Assembly (NCBI GenBank): GCA_028702365.1
Contig: JAQVOZ010000022.1
Coordinates: forward strand, 1-11,988
Length of the DNA: 11,988 nucleotides
From: Candidatus Omnitrophota bacterium
GTDB taxonomy: Bacteria; Omnitrophota; Gorgyraeia; Duberdicusellales; 4484-171
Direction of reading: 5' to 3'
Below, piece after piece: positions 1 through 5,481 of this stretch (the stretch's first letter is position 1; each line of letters begins with the position of its first letter). A program made the position numbers and the translations under genes. The notes below the pieces were generated by a model. The model was not told the origin of the DNA, searched no databases, and saw only the letters and a list, made by a program, of their open reading frames with translations.

Positions 1-159
1 TACGCTTTCAACCGGAAATTTTTCCTTTAAAACATTTATTTTTTCTATGAGAAAATTCATGAGCGGCTTGTTGCATACAGGCACCAGCGATTTTGGTAAA
101 TTTAGTGTTAAAGGGTACAATCTTGTACCGTAACCGGCAGCTAAAACAAGTATACGCAT
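1..159 (-). CDS. Sugar-phosphate nucleotidyltransferase, N-terminal part only
   Basis: The first 53 residues are visible; the gene runs off the left edge. The product starts MRILVLAAGYGTRLYPLT and continues to PKSLVPV near residues 23-29. This is the nucleotide-binding signature of the NTP_transferase family (RfbA, GalU, GlmU and mannose-1-phosphate guanylyltransferase types), in which the glycine-rich loop and the Lys of the PKS segment contact the NTP. Such enzymes make NDP-sugars for envelope polysaccharide or lipopolysaccharide. The substrate cannot be told from this fragment. The ATG lies 9 bases after the ptsI stop, and no clear Shine-Dalgarno site precedes it, so it is probably the last visible gene of the EIIA-yvcK-ptsH-ptsI transcript and translated by coupling. 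The family call is secure; the specific enzyme is open. Confidence 0.85.
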   Translation of the reverse strand, partial: MRILVLAAGYGTRLYPLTLNLPKSLVPVCNKPLMNFLIEKINVLKEKFPVESV

Positions 160-168
160 AGTGTATTT

Positions 169-1923
169 TTAAACCAGAAGTATTCTGTCAAAATCATCCT
201 GTAGTATTTTCTTAAGTTCATCCTGGATGTATTTTTCTACTTCTTTAGCAGTAGCAAGTTTTACTGCTTTTTCGGCAATTGCCTTGGCATCTTCAAATTT
301 AACATTTTTTATCAACTCTTTTATTCTAGGCACGCGCGGCGGCGGCATACTAAACTCATCGAGCTCAAACCCAAGAGTAAGAAATGCAAAAAGAGGTTCC
401 CCTGACATCTCCCCGCACATTCCAACCCAGATATTATTCTGATGCGCTACATCAATTACGCTCTTTATAAGCCTAAGGACAGCCGGATGCCCGGGTTCAT
501 AGAGGTAAGCCACTTTTTCGTTTGCTCTGTCTACGGCTAAAGAATATTGTATTAAATCATTGGTACCGATTGAAAAAAAGTCGCTTTCCTTTGCCAAGAT
601 ATCGGCAGTTAAGGCTGCCGAAGGCACTTCAATCATGCTTCCTATTGAGATTTTCTCATCGAAATAAACATTTTCGTGCTTTAATTCTTTTTTACACTCT
701 TCTAATATTTTTTTTGCTTCCCTTAATTCCCCAACTCCGGAAATCATAGGAAACATCACCTTGACATTGCCTTCGACTGACGCGCGTAGTATTGCCCTGA
801 GTTGTGTTTTAAAAACATCCGGCCGCGCCAAACAAAACCTTATGGCGCGCCAGCCCAAAAACGGGCTCATCTCTACGGGAACTTGCGGGTGCGAAAGAAA
901 TTTGTCTCCTCCTATATCAATCGTTCTTATGATTACCGAATATGGTTTCATCTTCCTTGCAACATTAAGATATGCCTTAAATTGTTCTTCTTCTGTCGGC
1001 AACTCGCGCCTGCCTAAAAATATATACTCTGTCCTGTAAAGGCCGACTCCTTCTGCGCCATACTCATGCGCCAGAGAAAGTTCCTCCGGCAGTTCTATGT
1101 TGGCGGAAACTATTACTTCTCTTTTATCCTGAGTTGTAGCTTTAAGCTTAGAAACGTGTATGGTTTTTATATCTTTCGTTATCTTAGTCAGCCTCTTCTG
1201 ATATTCTTTTATAATTTTTTCCGCAGGATTTACAAAAACCATACCCTCCGAACCGTCAACTATAAGGCGCTCTCCGGATTTTATATTTATTGTAGCAACT
1301 TCCAGGCCTACAACAGCAGGTATTCCCAAGCTCCTTGCAATTATTGTAGTATGAGACGTCCTTCCGCCGACATCGGTAACAAATCCCAAAATATTTTCTT
1401 TCGGTAGACTTGCCGTTTGAGATGGAGAAAGATCATGAGCAACAATAATTACCTTTTCGCTTATGCCGGAAAGATTAATAGTTTCTTTTTTAAGAAGTTT
1501 TCTTAAAACTCTTCTTGAAACATCTTCGATATCTATTACTCTTTCCCGTAAATATTCATCTTCAAGCTTAAGCAAAGTATCAATATACTTTTTTATGCTC
1601 TGCGAAAAGGCATACTCCACATTTACTTTTTTTGTTTTTATCTGCTGGATAATATCCTCTATGAGGACTCTGTCTTCTAAAACAAGCAAGTGGGCTTCAA
1701 ATACCTTTGCGTGGTCGAAACCTAAATCATGAAGAATCTTTTTTTGTAAATTTGATATCTCTTTTCGGGTTTCGATAAGAGCTTCTTCAAGGCGGTAAAT
1801 CTCCTTTGAGATATCTTCATGAGATATTTTTGTTTTAGGCGCGGTAAGCTCTTCCTTGCCCAGCACTAAAGCTTTGCCTATGCCTATTCCACCGGAGGCG
1901 GCTATTCCTTTTAATTTATTCAC
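169..1923 (-). CDS. ptsI: Phosphoenolpyruvate-protein phosphotransferase (PTS enzyme I)
   Basis: Enzyme I takes the phosphoryl group from PEP and passes it to HPr in the cytoplasm. At 584 residues it has full family length. The swivelling phosphohistidine domain holds GGRTSHTTIIARSLG with the catalytic His at residue 191. The C-terminal PEP-binding barrel holds GVGLYRTEY (292-300), GGDKF (338-342), PFLGWRAIRF (354-363), FFSIGTNDLIQY (449-460) and GMCGEMSGEP with the catalytic Cys at 503. The start is GTG at 1921-1923, chosen because the protein then begins MNKLKGIAASGGIGIGKA as in the family, with a GGAG ribosome site at 1931-1934, seven bases upstream. It overlaps the end of ptsH by 8 bases, indicating translational coupling. 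No PTS permease gene is visible nearby, so the protein probably serves a regulatory phosphorelay, though it could feed a transporter encoded elsewhere. Confidence 0.97.
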   Translation of the reverse strand: MNKLKGIAASGGIGIGKALVLGKEELTAPKTKISHEDISKEIYRLEEALIETRKEISNLQKKILHDLGFDHAKVFEAHLLVLEDRVLIEDIIQQIKTKKVNVEYAFSQSIKKYIDTLLKLEDEYLRERVIDIEDVSRRVLRKLLKKETINLSGISEKVIIVAHDLSPSQTASLPKENILGFVTDVGGRTSHTTIIARSLGIPAVVGLEVATINIKSGERLIVDGSEGMVFVNPAEKIIKEYQKRLTKITKDIKTIHVSKLKATTQDKREVIVSANIELPEELSLAHEYGAEGVGLYRTEYIFLGRRELPTEEEQFKAYLNVARKMKPYSVIIRTIDIGGDKFLSHPQVPVEMSPFLGWRAIRFCLARPDVFKTQLRAILRASVEGNVKVMFPMISGVGELREAKKILEECKKELKHENVYFDEKISIGSMIEVPSAALTADILAKESDFFSIGTNDLIQYSLAVDRANEKVAYLYEPGHPAVLRLIKSVIDVAHQNNIWVGMCGEMSGEPLFAFLTLGFELDEFSMPPPRVPRIKELIKNVKFEDAKAIAEKAVKLATAKEVEKYIQDELKKILQDDFDRILLV

Positions 1924-2182
1924 TTTGTTTCTCCAAAAATTCTTTTATTTCCGCAAATGCCTCTTTAGCATCTACTCCTTCAATAATAATCTTAAGCGGG
2001 GCTCCGCAATTAACCCCCAAGCTTAAAATTGCAATTATTGATTTACCGTCAACGATTTCGCCTTCTTTTTCCAGCAAAATTTTTGAATCAAACTTGTTAG
2101 CAATTTGCACAAGTAATGCCGCAGGGCGCGCATGTAAACCATGCTGGTTGCTTACGATAATTTCCTCTTCAATCCTTTCCAT
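1916..2182 (-). CDS. ptsH: HPr, phosphocarrier protein of the PTS
   Basis: An 88-residue HPr that carries phosphate from enzyme I to EIIA proteins. The active-site motif GLHARPA puts the phosphorylated His at residue 17 (His15 in the classic numbering). The segment GKSIIAILSLG places a Ser at residue 48, matching Ser46, the target of HPr kinase/phosphorylase in Firmicutes and several other phyla. Both sites are therefore intact, and an hprK gene is expected elsewhere in the genome. The ATG lies inside the yvcK coding region (31-base overlap) with only a weak A/G-rich sequence upstream, so translation probably depends on that of yvcK. Placement just after yvcK recalls the Bacillus yvcJ-yvcK-yvcL-crh cluster, where crh encodes an HPr-like protein; here the His is present, so this is a true HPr and not a Crh. 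Confidence 0.96.
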   Translation of the reverse strand: MERIEEEIIVSNQHGLHARPAALLVQIANKFDSKILLEKEGEIVDGKSIIAILSLGVNCGAPLKIIIEGVDAKEAFAEIKEFLEKQSE

Positions 2183-3420
2183 TTTCTTTTATCATAATTG
2201 TATATATCCATGATTACTTTTGAGGTCTTTTCGTAATCATGATGAAGATAATCGCTTCTGCTTACGACATCCCCCTCAAATACTATAGCACCTAATTTAC
2301 GTAAACGTTCCCTATCAAAAATCACAGGGAAAGACTTGTCCTGCGAATATCTTAAGAGCAAATTATACTCAAGACGGCCTGAATTTACCAAGCAATAGTT
2401 CATGATGTTTTTCTTGGAATGCGAAAGCAGCGCTTCCAGATGGTCGGCAGCGGTAAAACCGTCAGTTTCCCCGTGTTGCGTCATGACGTTGCATATAAAA
2501 AGCTTTGGAATGTTACGTTTAGCGATTTCTTCTGTTATCTGCTTTATAAGTAAATTTGGTATTATGCTCGTGAACAAACTCCCGGGACCAAGGATTATCA
2601 TATCAGCTTCTCGTATAGCTGCTAAAGCTTCCGGGTTCGCCTGCGCATTTGGCGGCGTTAAATAAAGATTTTTTACCGGCTCTGTCCCGTCAGAGATTTT
2701 ATCTTCCCCTTCTTTTATACTACCATCATTATACTCTGCCTTAATACGTATTTTGGCGAGGCTTGAAGGAATAACCCTTCCTCTTATGGCTAGGACCCGG
2801 CTGGATGCTTTAATCGCATCCTCGAAGCTTCCAGTAACCTGAGTCATCGCTGCAATAAAAAGATTACCAAAACTATGCCCCTTGATGCCGTCTCCTTCAG
2901 TAAATCTGTACTGGAAAAGATCCCTCATAAGCTTGGACGCTTCAGCCAATGAAACCAGACAGTTACGTATGTCTCCGGGCGGCAGCATTCCTAATTCTTC
3001 GCGAAGCCTGCCGGAAGACCCTCCCTCATCAGCAACCGTAACGATTGCACTTATATTTGAAGTATAGTCCTTCAGCCCCTCCAGAATCGTTGATAAACCA
3101 GTGCCTCCGCCTATAGCAACTATCTTTGGGCCCTTCGATAGAAACCTTTTTTCATAGATTATATCCAGCAAATTCTTATCTTCATCAGGGTATATAACTT
3201 CGAAAAAGCTTTTTATAAGGTAGGCTGTGCCGAAAATGAATAAACCTATGCCTGCAGTAAAAAGCGCGCGATATATAATCAGCGCCATCAAAGATCTTTC
3301 CCGCGACATAAGGTGAGATGAAACCAATATCAAAAATACGCCCAATAGAAGCAAAATAATCCATCTTTTTATTTTAAGTCCGGGATATAGCCACCTGATT
3401 ATTTTTATAAATTTTTTCAT
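2152..3420 (-). CDS. yvcK: YvcK/CofD-like gluconeogenesis factor with N-terminal membrane anchor
   Basis: This 422-residue protein has two parts. Residues about 20-35 and 46-70 are strongly hydrophobic and read as two membrane segments. From residue 98 on it is a YvcK-family Rossmann-like domain: IGGGTGLS (103-110), VTVADEGGSSGRLR (127-140), PPGDIRNCL (147-155), GHSFGNL (181-187) and a later LGPGSLFTSIIPNLL. Characterised YvcK proteins bind UDP-GlcNAc and are needed for growth and cell shape on gluconeogenic carbon sources; the related CofD domain transfers a phospholactyl group to coenzyme F420 precursor. The length, the motifs and the absence of other F420 genes favour YvcK. The membrane anchor is an addition over the roughly 320-residue Bacillus protein and would hold the domain at the inner face of the cytoplasmic membrane. 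It starts 20 bases after the EIIA stop and overlaps ptsH. Confidence 0.92.
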   Translation of the reverse strand: MKKFIKIIRWLYPGLKIKRWIILLLLGVFLILVSSHLMSRERSLMALIIYRALFTAGIGLFIFGTAYLIKSFFEVIYPDEDKNLLDIIYEKRFLSKGPKIVAIGGGTGLSTILEGLKDYTSNISAIVTVADEGGSSGRLREELGMLPPGDIRNCLVSLAEASKLMRDLFQYRFTEGDGIKGHSFGNLFIAAMTQVTGSFEDAIKASSRVLAIRGRVIPSSLAKIRIKAEYNDGSIKEGEDKISDGTEPVKNLYLTPPNAQANPEALAAIREADMIILGPGSLFTSIIPNLLIKQITEEIAKRNIPKLFICNVMTQHGETDGFTAADHLEALLSHSKKNIMNYCLVNSGRLEYNLLLRYSQDKSFPVIFDRERLRKLGAIVFEGDVVSRSDYLHHDYEKTSKVIMDIYNYDKRKWKGLKRKLS

Positions 3421-3440
3421 GAAATAAGGCCTAACGGCAA

Positions 3441-3916
3441 TTACTTGATTAATTGCTGCTGCTTATTTACGAGGGCGAGTACATCTTCACTAGTTGTGGC
3501 ATTCTTTAGTTGTTGTACAAAATATTTATCGCGCAACATTCTTGCTAAAAAGGCAAGCATTTTTAAATGCAAACCCGCTTCTTTCTGGTTGGAAAGAAGA
3601 AGCGCTATGATATTTACCGGTTCCTGGTCAAGAGAGTCGAATTCAATACCCTCACGCGAAACAACAAAACAAAGCACAATATCTTTTACGGAATTTATCC
3701 TTGCGTGGGAAGAGCGATATATCCGCCTATTGCAGTTGAACCCATTTCTTCTCTCTGAAGCAGATTCTTCAGGATTTCTTTTTCACCATCTTTGCCAATT
3801 TTCTTTTTAGCAATAAGGTGCTCTAAGATAGCGGATAAAATTTTCTTTTTACTTTTTTGTTTTAATCCGACTATTATGCTATCTTTATCAAGGTAATCAA
3901 GAATATCTATATCCAT
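3441..3916 (-). pseudogene. ptsN: PTS EIIA, fructose/nitrogen (PtsN) family, frameshifted at the active-site His
   Basis: Two adjoining reading frames together make one EIIA domain. The first (3695-3916) covers residues 1-70 and ends REEMGSTAIGGYIALP, after which it reads TQG and a stop. The second (3441-3705) continues HARINSVKDIVLCFV and runs to VNKQQQLIK. Adding one base in the CCC run at 3707-3709 gives a 158-residue protein with LPHAR at residues 69-73, the canonical motif around the phosphorylated His (71 here; His73 in E. coli PtsN). EIIA of this family accepts phosphate from HPr and usually acts by binding regulatory partners. An AAAGGA ribosome site sits about ten bases before the ATG. 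The rest of the gene shows no decay, so a recent mutation, a consensus error or recoding are all possible. It heads the operon yvcK-ptsH-ptsI. A Fru-type EIIA feeding a distant permease is the alternative identity. Confidence 0.88.
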
Positions 3917-3947
3917 AGTTTAAAATCCTTTGTTGTTAGTTCTTGTC

Positions 3948-3982
3948 ATTATGCATTATGCGCAGTTATCAAACAACCACAA
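3948..3982 (-). promoter_or_regulatory. Candidate sigma-70 promoter for the EIIA-yvcK-ptsH-ptsI operon
   Basis: Reading leftward, TTGTTT (3971-3976) is followed after 17 bases by CATAAT (3948-3953). An overlapping alternative is TTGTGG (3977-3982), 16 bases, CATAAT (3955-3960). The CATAAT hexamer occurs twice in tandem. Either pair would start transcription about 25-35 bases before the EIIA start codon. The -35 boxes are weak, so this is a pattern match only. Confidence 0.35.
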
Positions 3983-3987
3983 AAGTA

Positions 3988-4003
3988 TGGAGCGGGCGAT
4001 GGG
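3988..4003 (-). repeat. Displaced 3' end of a tRNA-Gly, with CCA
   Basis: On the minus strand this reads CCCATCGCCCGCTCCA. Its first 13 bases are identical to the 3' end of the intact tRNA-Gly at 4187-4199 (second half of the T stem, 3' acceptor strand and discriminator U), and it is followed by CCA, which the intact gene does not encode. The two copies are direct repeats with a 196-base period. This is what remains of an original tRNA 3' end after an insertion, or a tRNA fragment left by recombination. Confidence 0.6.
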
Positions 4004-4034
4004 TCAAAACGCTTCGTAAAAACACAACCCGCTC
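3990..4034. repeat. Inverted repeat with 7-bp arms overlapping the tRNA-Gly fragment
   Basis: GAGCGGG at 3990-3996 and CCCGCTC at 4028-4034 are perfect inverted copies separated by 31 bases. The left arm lies within the tRNA-Gly-derived 3' end. The pairing resembles a tRNA acceptor stem, but the interior has no anticodon or D arm, so this is not a working tRNA. Confidence 0.5.
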
Positions 4035-4090
4035 ATTCTTCTCACTCAGGCTGCTTTGCTCAGAAACACTTTACCCCTTGTGCCTATTGT

Positions 4091-4141
4091 CGGTTAAATT
4101 TCCTGGCCGCATGCTCGGCTTCCAGCCAGTAAATTTAACCG
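4091..4141. repeat. Long imperfect palindrome
   Basis: CGGTTAAATTT (4091-4101) is perfectly inverted at 4131-4141. After one mismatch the arms continue as CTGGC (4103-4107) and GCCAG (4125-4129), leaving a 17-base loop. The last three bases also belong to the next hairpin. No T tract follows in either direction, so it does not look like a simple intrinsic terminator. Confidence 0.65.
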
Positions 4142-4152
4142 AAGCACTTCGG
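4139..4152. repeat. Short hairpin CCGAAG-CA-CTTCGG
   Basis: A 6-bp inverted repeat with a two-base centre, sharing its first three bases with the right arm of the preceding palindrome and ending two bases before the next one. Confidence 0.5.
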
Positions 4153-4154
4153 GG

Positions 4155-4187
4155 TTATTTTATCCTGCCTTTGGCAGGATAAAATAA
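4155..4187. repeat. Perfect 15-bp palindrome abutting tRNA-Gly
   Basis: TTATTTTATCCTGCC (4155-4169), a three-base loop, then its exact inverse at 4173-4187. Its outer edge is the discriminator base of tRNA-Gly, so the hairpin begins exactly where the mature tRNA ends. The arms carry A/T runs on the outer side, and the sequence after the stem (CCCCG on the minus strand) is not a T tract. It might halt transcription or guide 3' trimming of the tRNA, but the structure is equally typical of a small inserted palindromic element. Confidence 0.7.
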
Positions 4188-4260
4188 GCGGGCGATGGGA
4201 ATTGAACCCACAACCTTCACGTTGGCAACGTGACGCTCTAGCCGGTTGAGCTACACCCGC
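4187..4260 (-). tRNA. tRNA-Gly (anticodon GCC)
   Basis: A full cloverleaf reads on the minus strand. The acceptor is GCGGGTG paired with CGCCCGC (one G-U), the D arm is AGCTCAACCGGCTAGAGC, and the anticodon stem-loop is CACG-TTGCCAA-CGTG with GCC at 4224-4226. The T arm is GTGGG-TTCAATT-CCCAT and the discriminator is U at 4187, as expected for bacterial tRNA-Gly. CCA is not encoded here; a CCA-bearing copy of the 3' end lies 196 bases downstream. The length is 74 bases including the discriminator. It is the last of three tRNAs on this strand. Confidence 0.96.
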
Positions 4261-4552
4261 TGGAAATTCTATAGGGCTCCGCCCCTTACATGACGCTCGC
4301 CTCGGAGTTGTTTCAGAGAAGTTTTTTCTCAGTTCGCTGTCACCCCGAAGCAAAACCAAAGAAGTAAATATCTAATAAATATTAAAGAACAGCTTTGCTA
4401 AATTTTATTTTTCAGCGGCACCGAGGCGAACTCGCCGAAGTGCCTATATAAATTTTTCAAACACGCAACAACACCGCAATGGAGAGCTACCTGCCACCTT
4501 AATTTTATTATCAAGACGGAAACTCCCGTCACGGAATAATTTTCACTTTTTA
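4261..4552. other. Gene-free spacer between tRNA-Gly and tRNA-Leu
   Basis: No open frame here looks like a protein gene, and I recognise no known small RNA. It holds several short hairpin sequences: GGGC-GGA-GCCC close to the tRNA-Gly 5' end, GAGAA/TTCTC (4316-4330), a two-tier structure GGCAC...GTGCC enclosing GGCG/CGCC (4417-4444), and GACGG/CCGTC (4515-4530). A TATAGAAT sequence about ten bases before tRNA-Gly could be a -10 box, but I see no matching -35. The long distance to tRNA-Leu suggests that tRNA-Gly may have its own promoter. Confidence 0.5.
4417..4444. repeat. Two-tier hairpin in the tRNA spacer
   Basis: The outer arms GGCAC (4417-4421) and GTGCC (4440-4444) enclose a three-base internal loop on each side and an inner GGCG/CGCC stem with a four-base loop. 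Read rightward it is followed by an A/T-rich stretch, but not by a clean T run. Function unknown. Confidence 0.45.
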
Positions 4553-4638
4553 TGCCGAGAGGGAGATTTGAACTCCCAAACCCTTTTACGGGTACTGGGT
4601 CCTAAGCCCAGCGCGTCTGCCAATTTCGCCATCTCGGC
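4553..4638 (-). tRNA. tRNA-Leu (anticodon UAG)
   Basis: An 86-base class II tRNA on the minus strand. The acceptor is GCCGAGA paired with TCTCGGC, with discriminator A at 4553. The D arm contains GGCGAAATTGGCAGACGC. The anticodon stem-loop is CTGGG-CTTAGGA-CCCAG with TAG (4602-4604 on the plus strand). The long variable arm TACCCGTAAAAGGGTTT is typical of Leu, and the T arm is GGGAG-TTCAAAT-CTCCC. CCA is not encoded. UAG reads CUA and, by wobble, other CUN codons. A partial copy of the 5' half of a related tRNA-Leu lies three bases upstream. Confidence 0.96.
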
Positions 4639-4641
4639 ATT

Positions 4642-4667
4642 GCGTATGCCAATTCCGCCACCGCGGC
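4642..4667 (-). pseudogene. tRNA-Leu 5' fragment (26 bases)
   Basis: Read on the minus strand this begins GCCGCGGTGGCGGAATTGGC and ends ATACGC. It matches the first 26 bases of the neighbouring intact tRNA-Leu at 22 positions, covering the 5' acceptor strand and the whole D arm, and stops where the anticodon stem should begin. Three bases later the intact tRNA-Leu starts. The differences are those expected between Leu isoacceptors, so this looks like the remnant of a second tRNA-Leu gene rather than a copy of this one. Without anticodon and T arms it cannot work as a tRNA. Confidence 0.65.
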
Positions 4668-4725
4668 GGCGGAAATTACTTACGAGGCTTCTTTTCGCCA
4701 AAATTTTCAAACAAACTGAAATTTA

Positions 4726-4798
4726 TGAGCCGCCCGAGGGTCGAACTCGGCACACCCGCCTTAAAAGGGCGGTGCTCTACCAACTGAGCTAGCGGCCC
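4726..4798 (-). tRNA. tRNA-Lys (anticodon UUU)
   Basis: A 73-base cloverleaf on the minus strand. The acceptor is GGGCCGC with GCGGCTC (one G-U pair) and discriminator A at 4726. The D arm is AGCTCAGTTGGTAGAGC. The anticodon stem-loop is CCGCC-CTTTTAA-GGCGG with TTT (4763-4765 on the plus strand). The T arm is CCGAG-TTCGACC-CTCGG. CCA is not encoded. It is the first of the three tRNAs on this strand, 113 bases after the frr stop. No convincing promoter is visible in that gap, so read-through from the frr operon is possible. Confidence 0.97.
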
Positions 4799-4911
4799 GC
4801 TTGAGCATAAAACGATAATATCAATAAAAGAACAAAATTTTCGCTAATTCAGATACTTTATATTTAACAATCAGCAAGAATTGGCATTAAAAATTAGCAG
4901 AAATTAACGTT

Positions 4912-5472
4912 TTAGAATTCTTTAAGCTCTTTTTCTTTTTCCAAAAGAAGCTTGTCCGTATCCGCTATATATTTATCGGTAAGTTTCTGTAATTCTTCTT
5001 CAGCGTTGAAGCGGTCATCTTCGGAAATCTTTTTTTCTTTTTCGAGTGTTTTTATTTTGTCTTTTGTGTTTTGCCGTATAGTTCTTATAGAGACTTTTCC
5101 TTCTTCCGATACTTTTTTTACTATCTTGATAAGATCCTGCCTTCTCTCTTCCGATAGGGCCGGCACAATAAGCCTTATAATCTTTCCGTCATTAACCGGG
5201 GTTATGCCTAAATCGGACTGCAATATCGCCTTCTCCACTTCTTTAAGCGCAGACGGGTCCCACGGGCTTATTACAACAAGACGCGCTTCCGGAACGCCAA
5301 TTGTCGCAATTTCCTTAAGAAGAGTGGGGGTGCCGTAATAGTTAACACGTATTCCTTCAACCATTTTGGGATTCGCGCGGCCGCTGCGCAGCTCCGCAAA
5401 TTCCCTTTTTGTGGCTTCTATTGCCTTCTTCATTTCATCTTCTGTTTCTTTTAAAACCTGCTTTGCAATCAT
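4912..5472 (-). CDS. frr: Ribosome recycling factor
   Basis: A 186-residue RRF, the usual family length (about 185). Together with EF-G it splits the post-termination ribosome. The segment FAELRSGRANPKMVEGIRVNYYG (about residues 25-47) and LSEERRQDLIKIVKK (about 106-120) are hallmarks of the family, and the long Lys/Glu-rich C-terminal part forms the three-helix bundle. The ATG follows an AAGGGGG ribosome site (5477-5483) that overlaps the pyrH stop codon; the two genes are 9 bases apart. It ends the rpsB-tsf-pyrH-frr operon, an order conserved across bacteria. No obvious intrinsic terminator follows. Confidence 0.97.
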   Translation of the reverse strand: MIAKQVLKETEDEMKKAIEATKREFAELRSGRANPKMVEGIRVNYYGTPTLLKEIATIGVPEARLVVISPWDPSALKEVEKAILQSDLGITPVNDGKIIRLIVPALSEERRQDLIKIVKKVSEEGKVSIRTIRQNTKDKIKTLEKEKKISEDDRFNAEEELQKLTDKYIADTDKLLLEKEKELKEF

Positions 5473-5481
5473 AAAGCCCCC

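Larger units (their letters stand above)
3917..4186. other. Gene-free spacer between tRNA-Gly and the PTS operon
   Basis: No credible coding region was seen on either strand. The tRNA-proximal part is filled with the palindromes and the displaced tRNA-Gly end listed separately; the part next to the EIIA gene holds the candidate operon promoter and its ribosome site. Confidence 0.6.

Noticed and set aside
1066..1407. Plus-strand open frame of 113 codons inside ptsI
   Set aside because: Antisense shadow of a conserved gene, rich in Tyr, Phe and Arg with no recognisable motif.
3990..4034. A fourth tRNA formed by GAGCGGG/CCCGCTC
   Set aside because: Only 31 bases lie between the arms; there are no D, anticodon or complete T arms.
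4155..4187. Intrinsic terminator after tRNA-Gly
   Set aside because: The hairpin is perfect but is followed by CCCCG and not by a T tract, so I list it as a palindrome of unknown role.
4135..4359. Minus-strand open frame of 74 codons across the tRNA-Gly
   Set aside because: Its middle is the tRNA-Gly read as protein (the typical VAQPARASR-like artefact), and the rest lies in palindromes; there is no ribosome site and no known domain.
4470..4515. Possible small RNA or tRNA remnant around GGTGGCAGGTAGCTC on the minus strand
   Set aside because: It has a D-arm-like look, but no pairing acceptor strand or T arm, and it matches no SRP, 6S or RNase P core that I can recognise.
4568..4792. Plus-strand open frame of 74 codons over tRNA-Leu and tRNA-Lys
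   Set aside because: It is antisense to two well-formed tRNAs and has no protein-like features.
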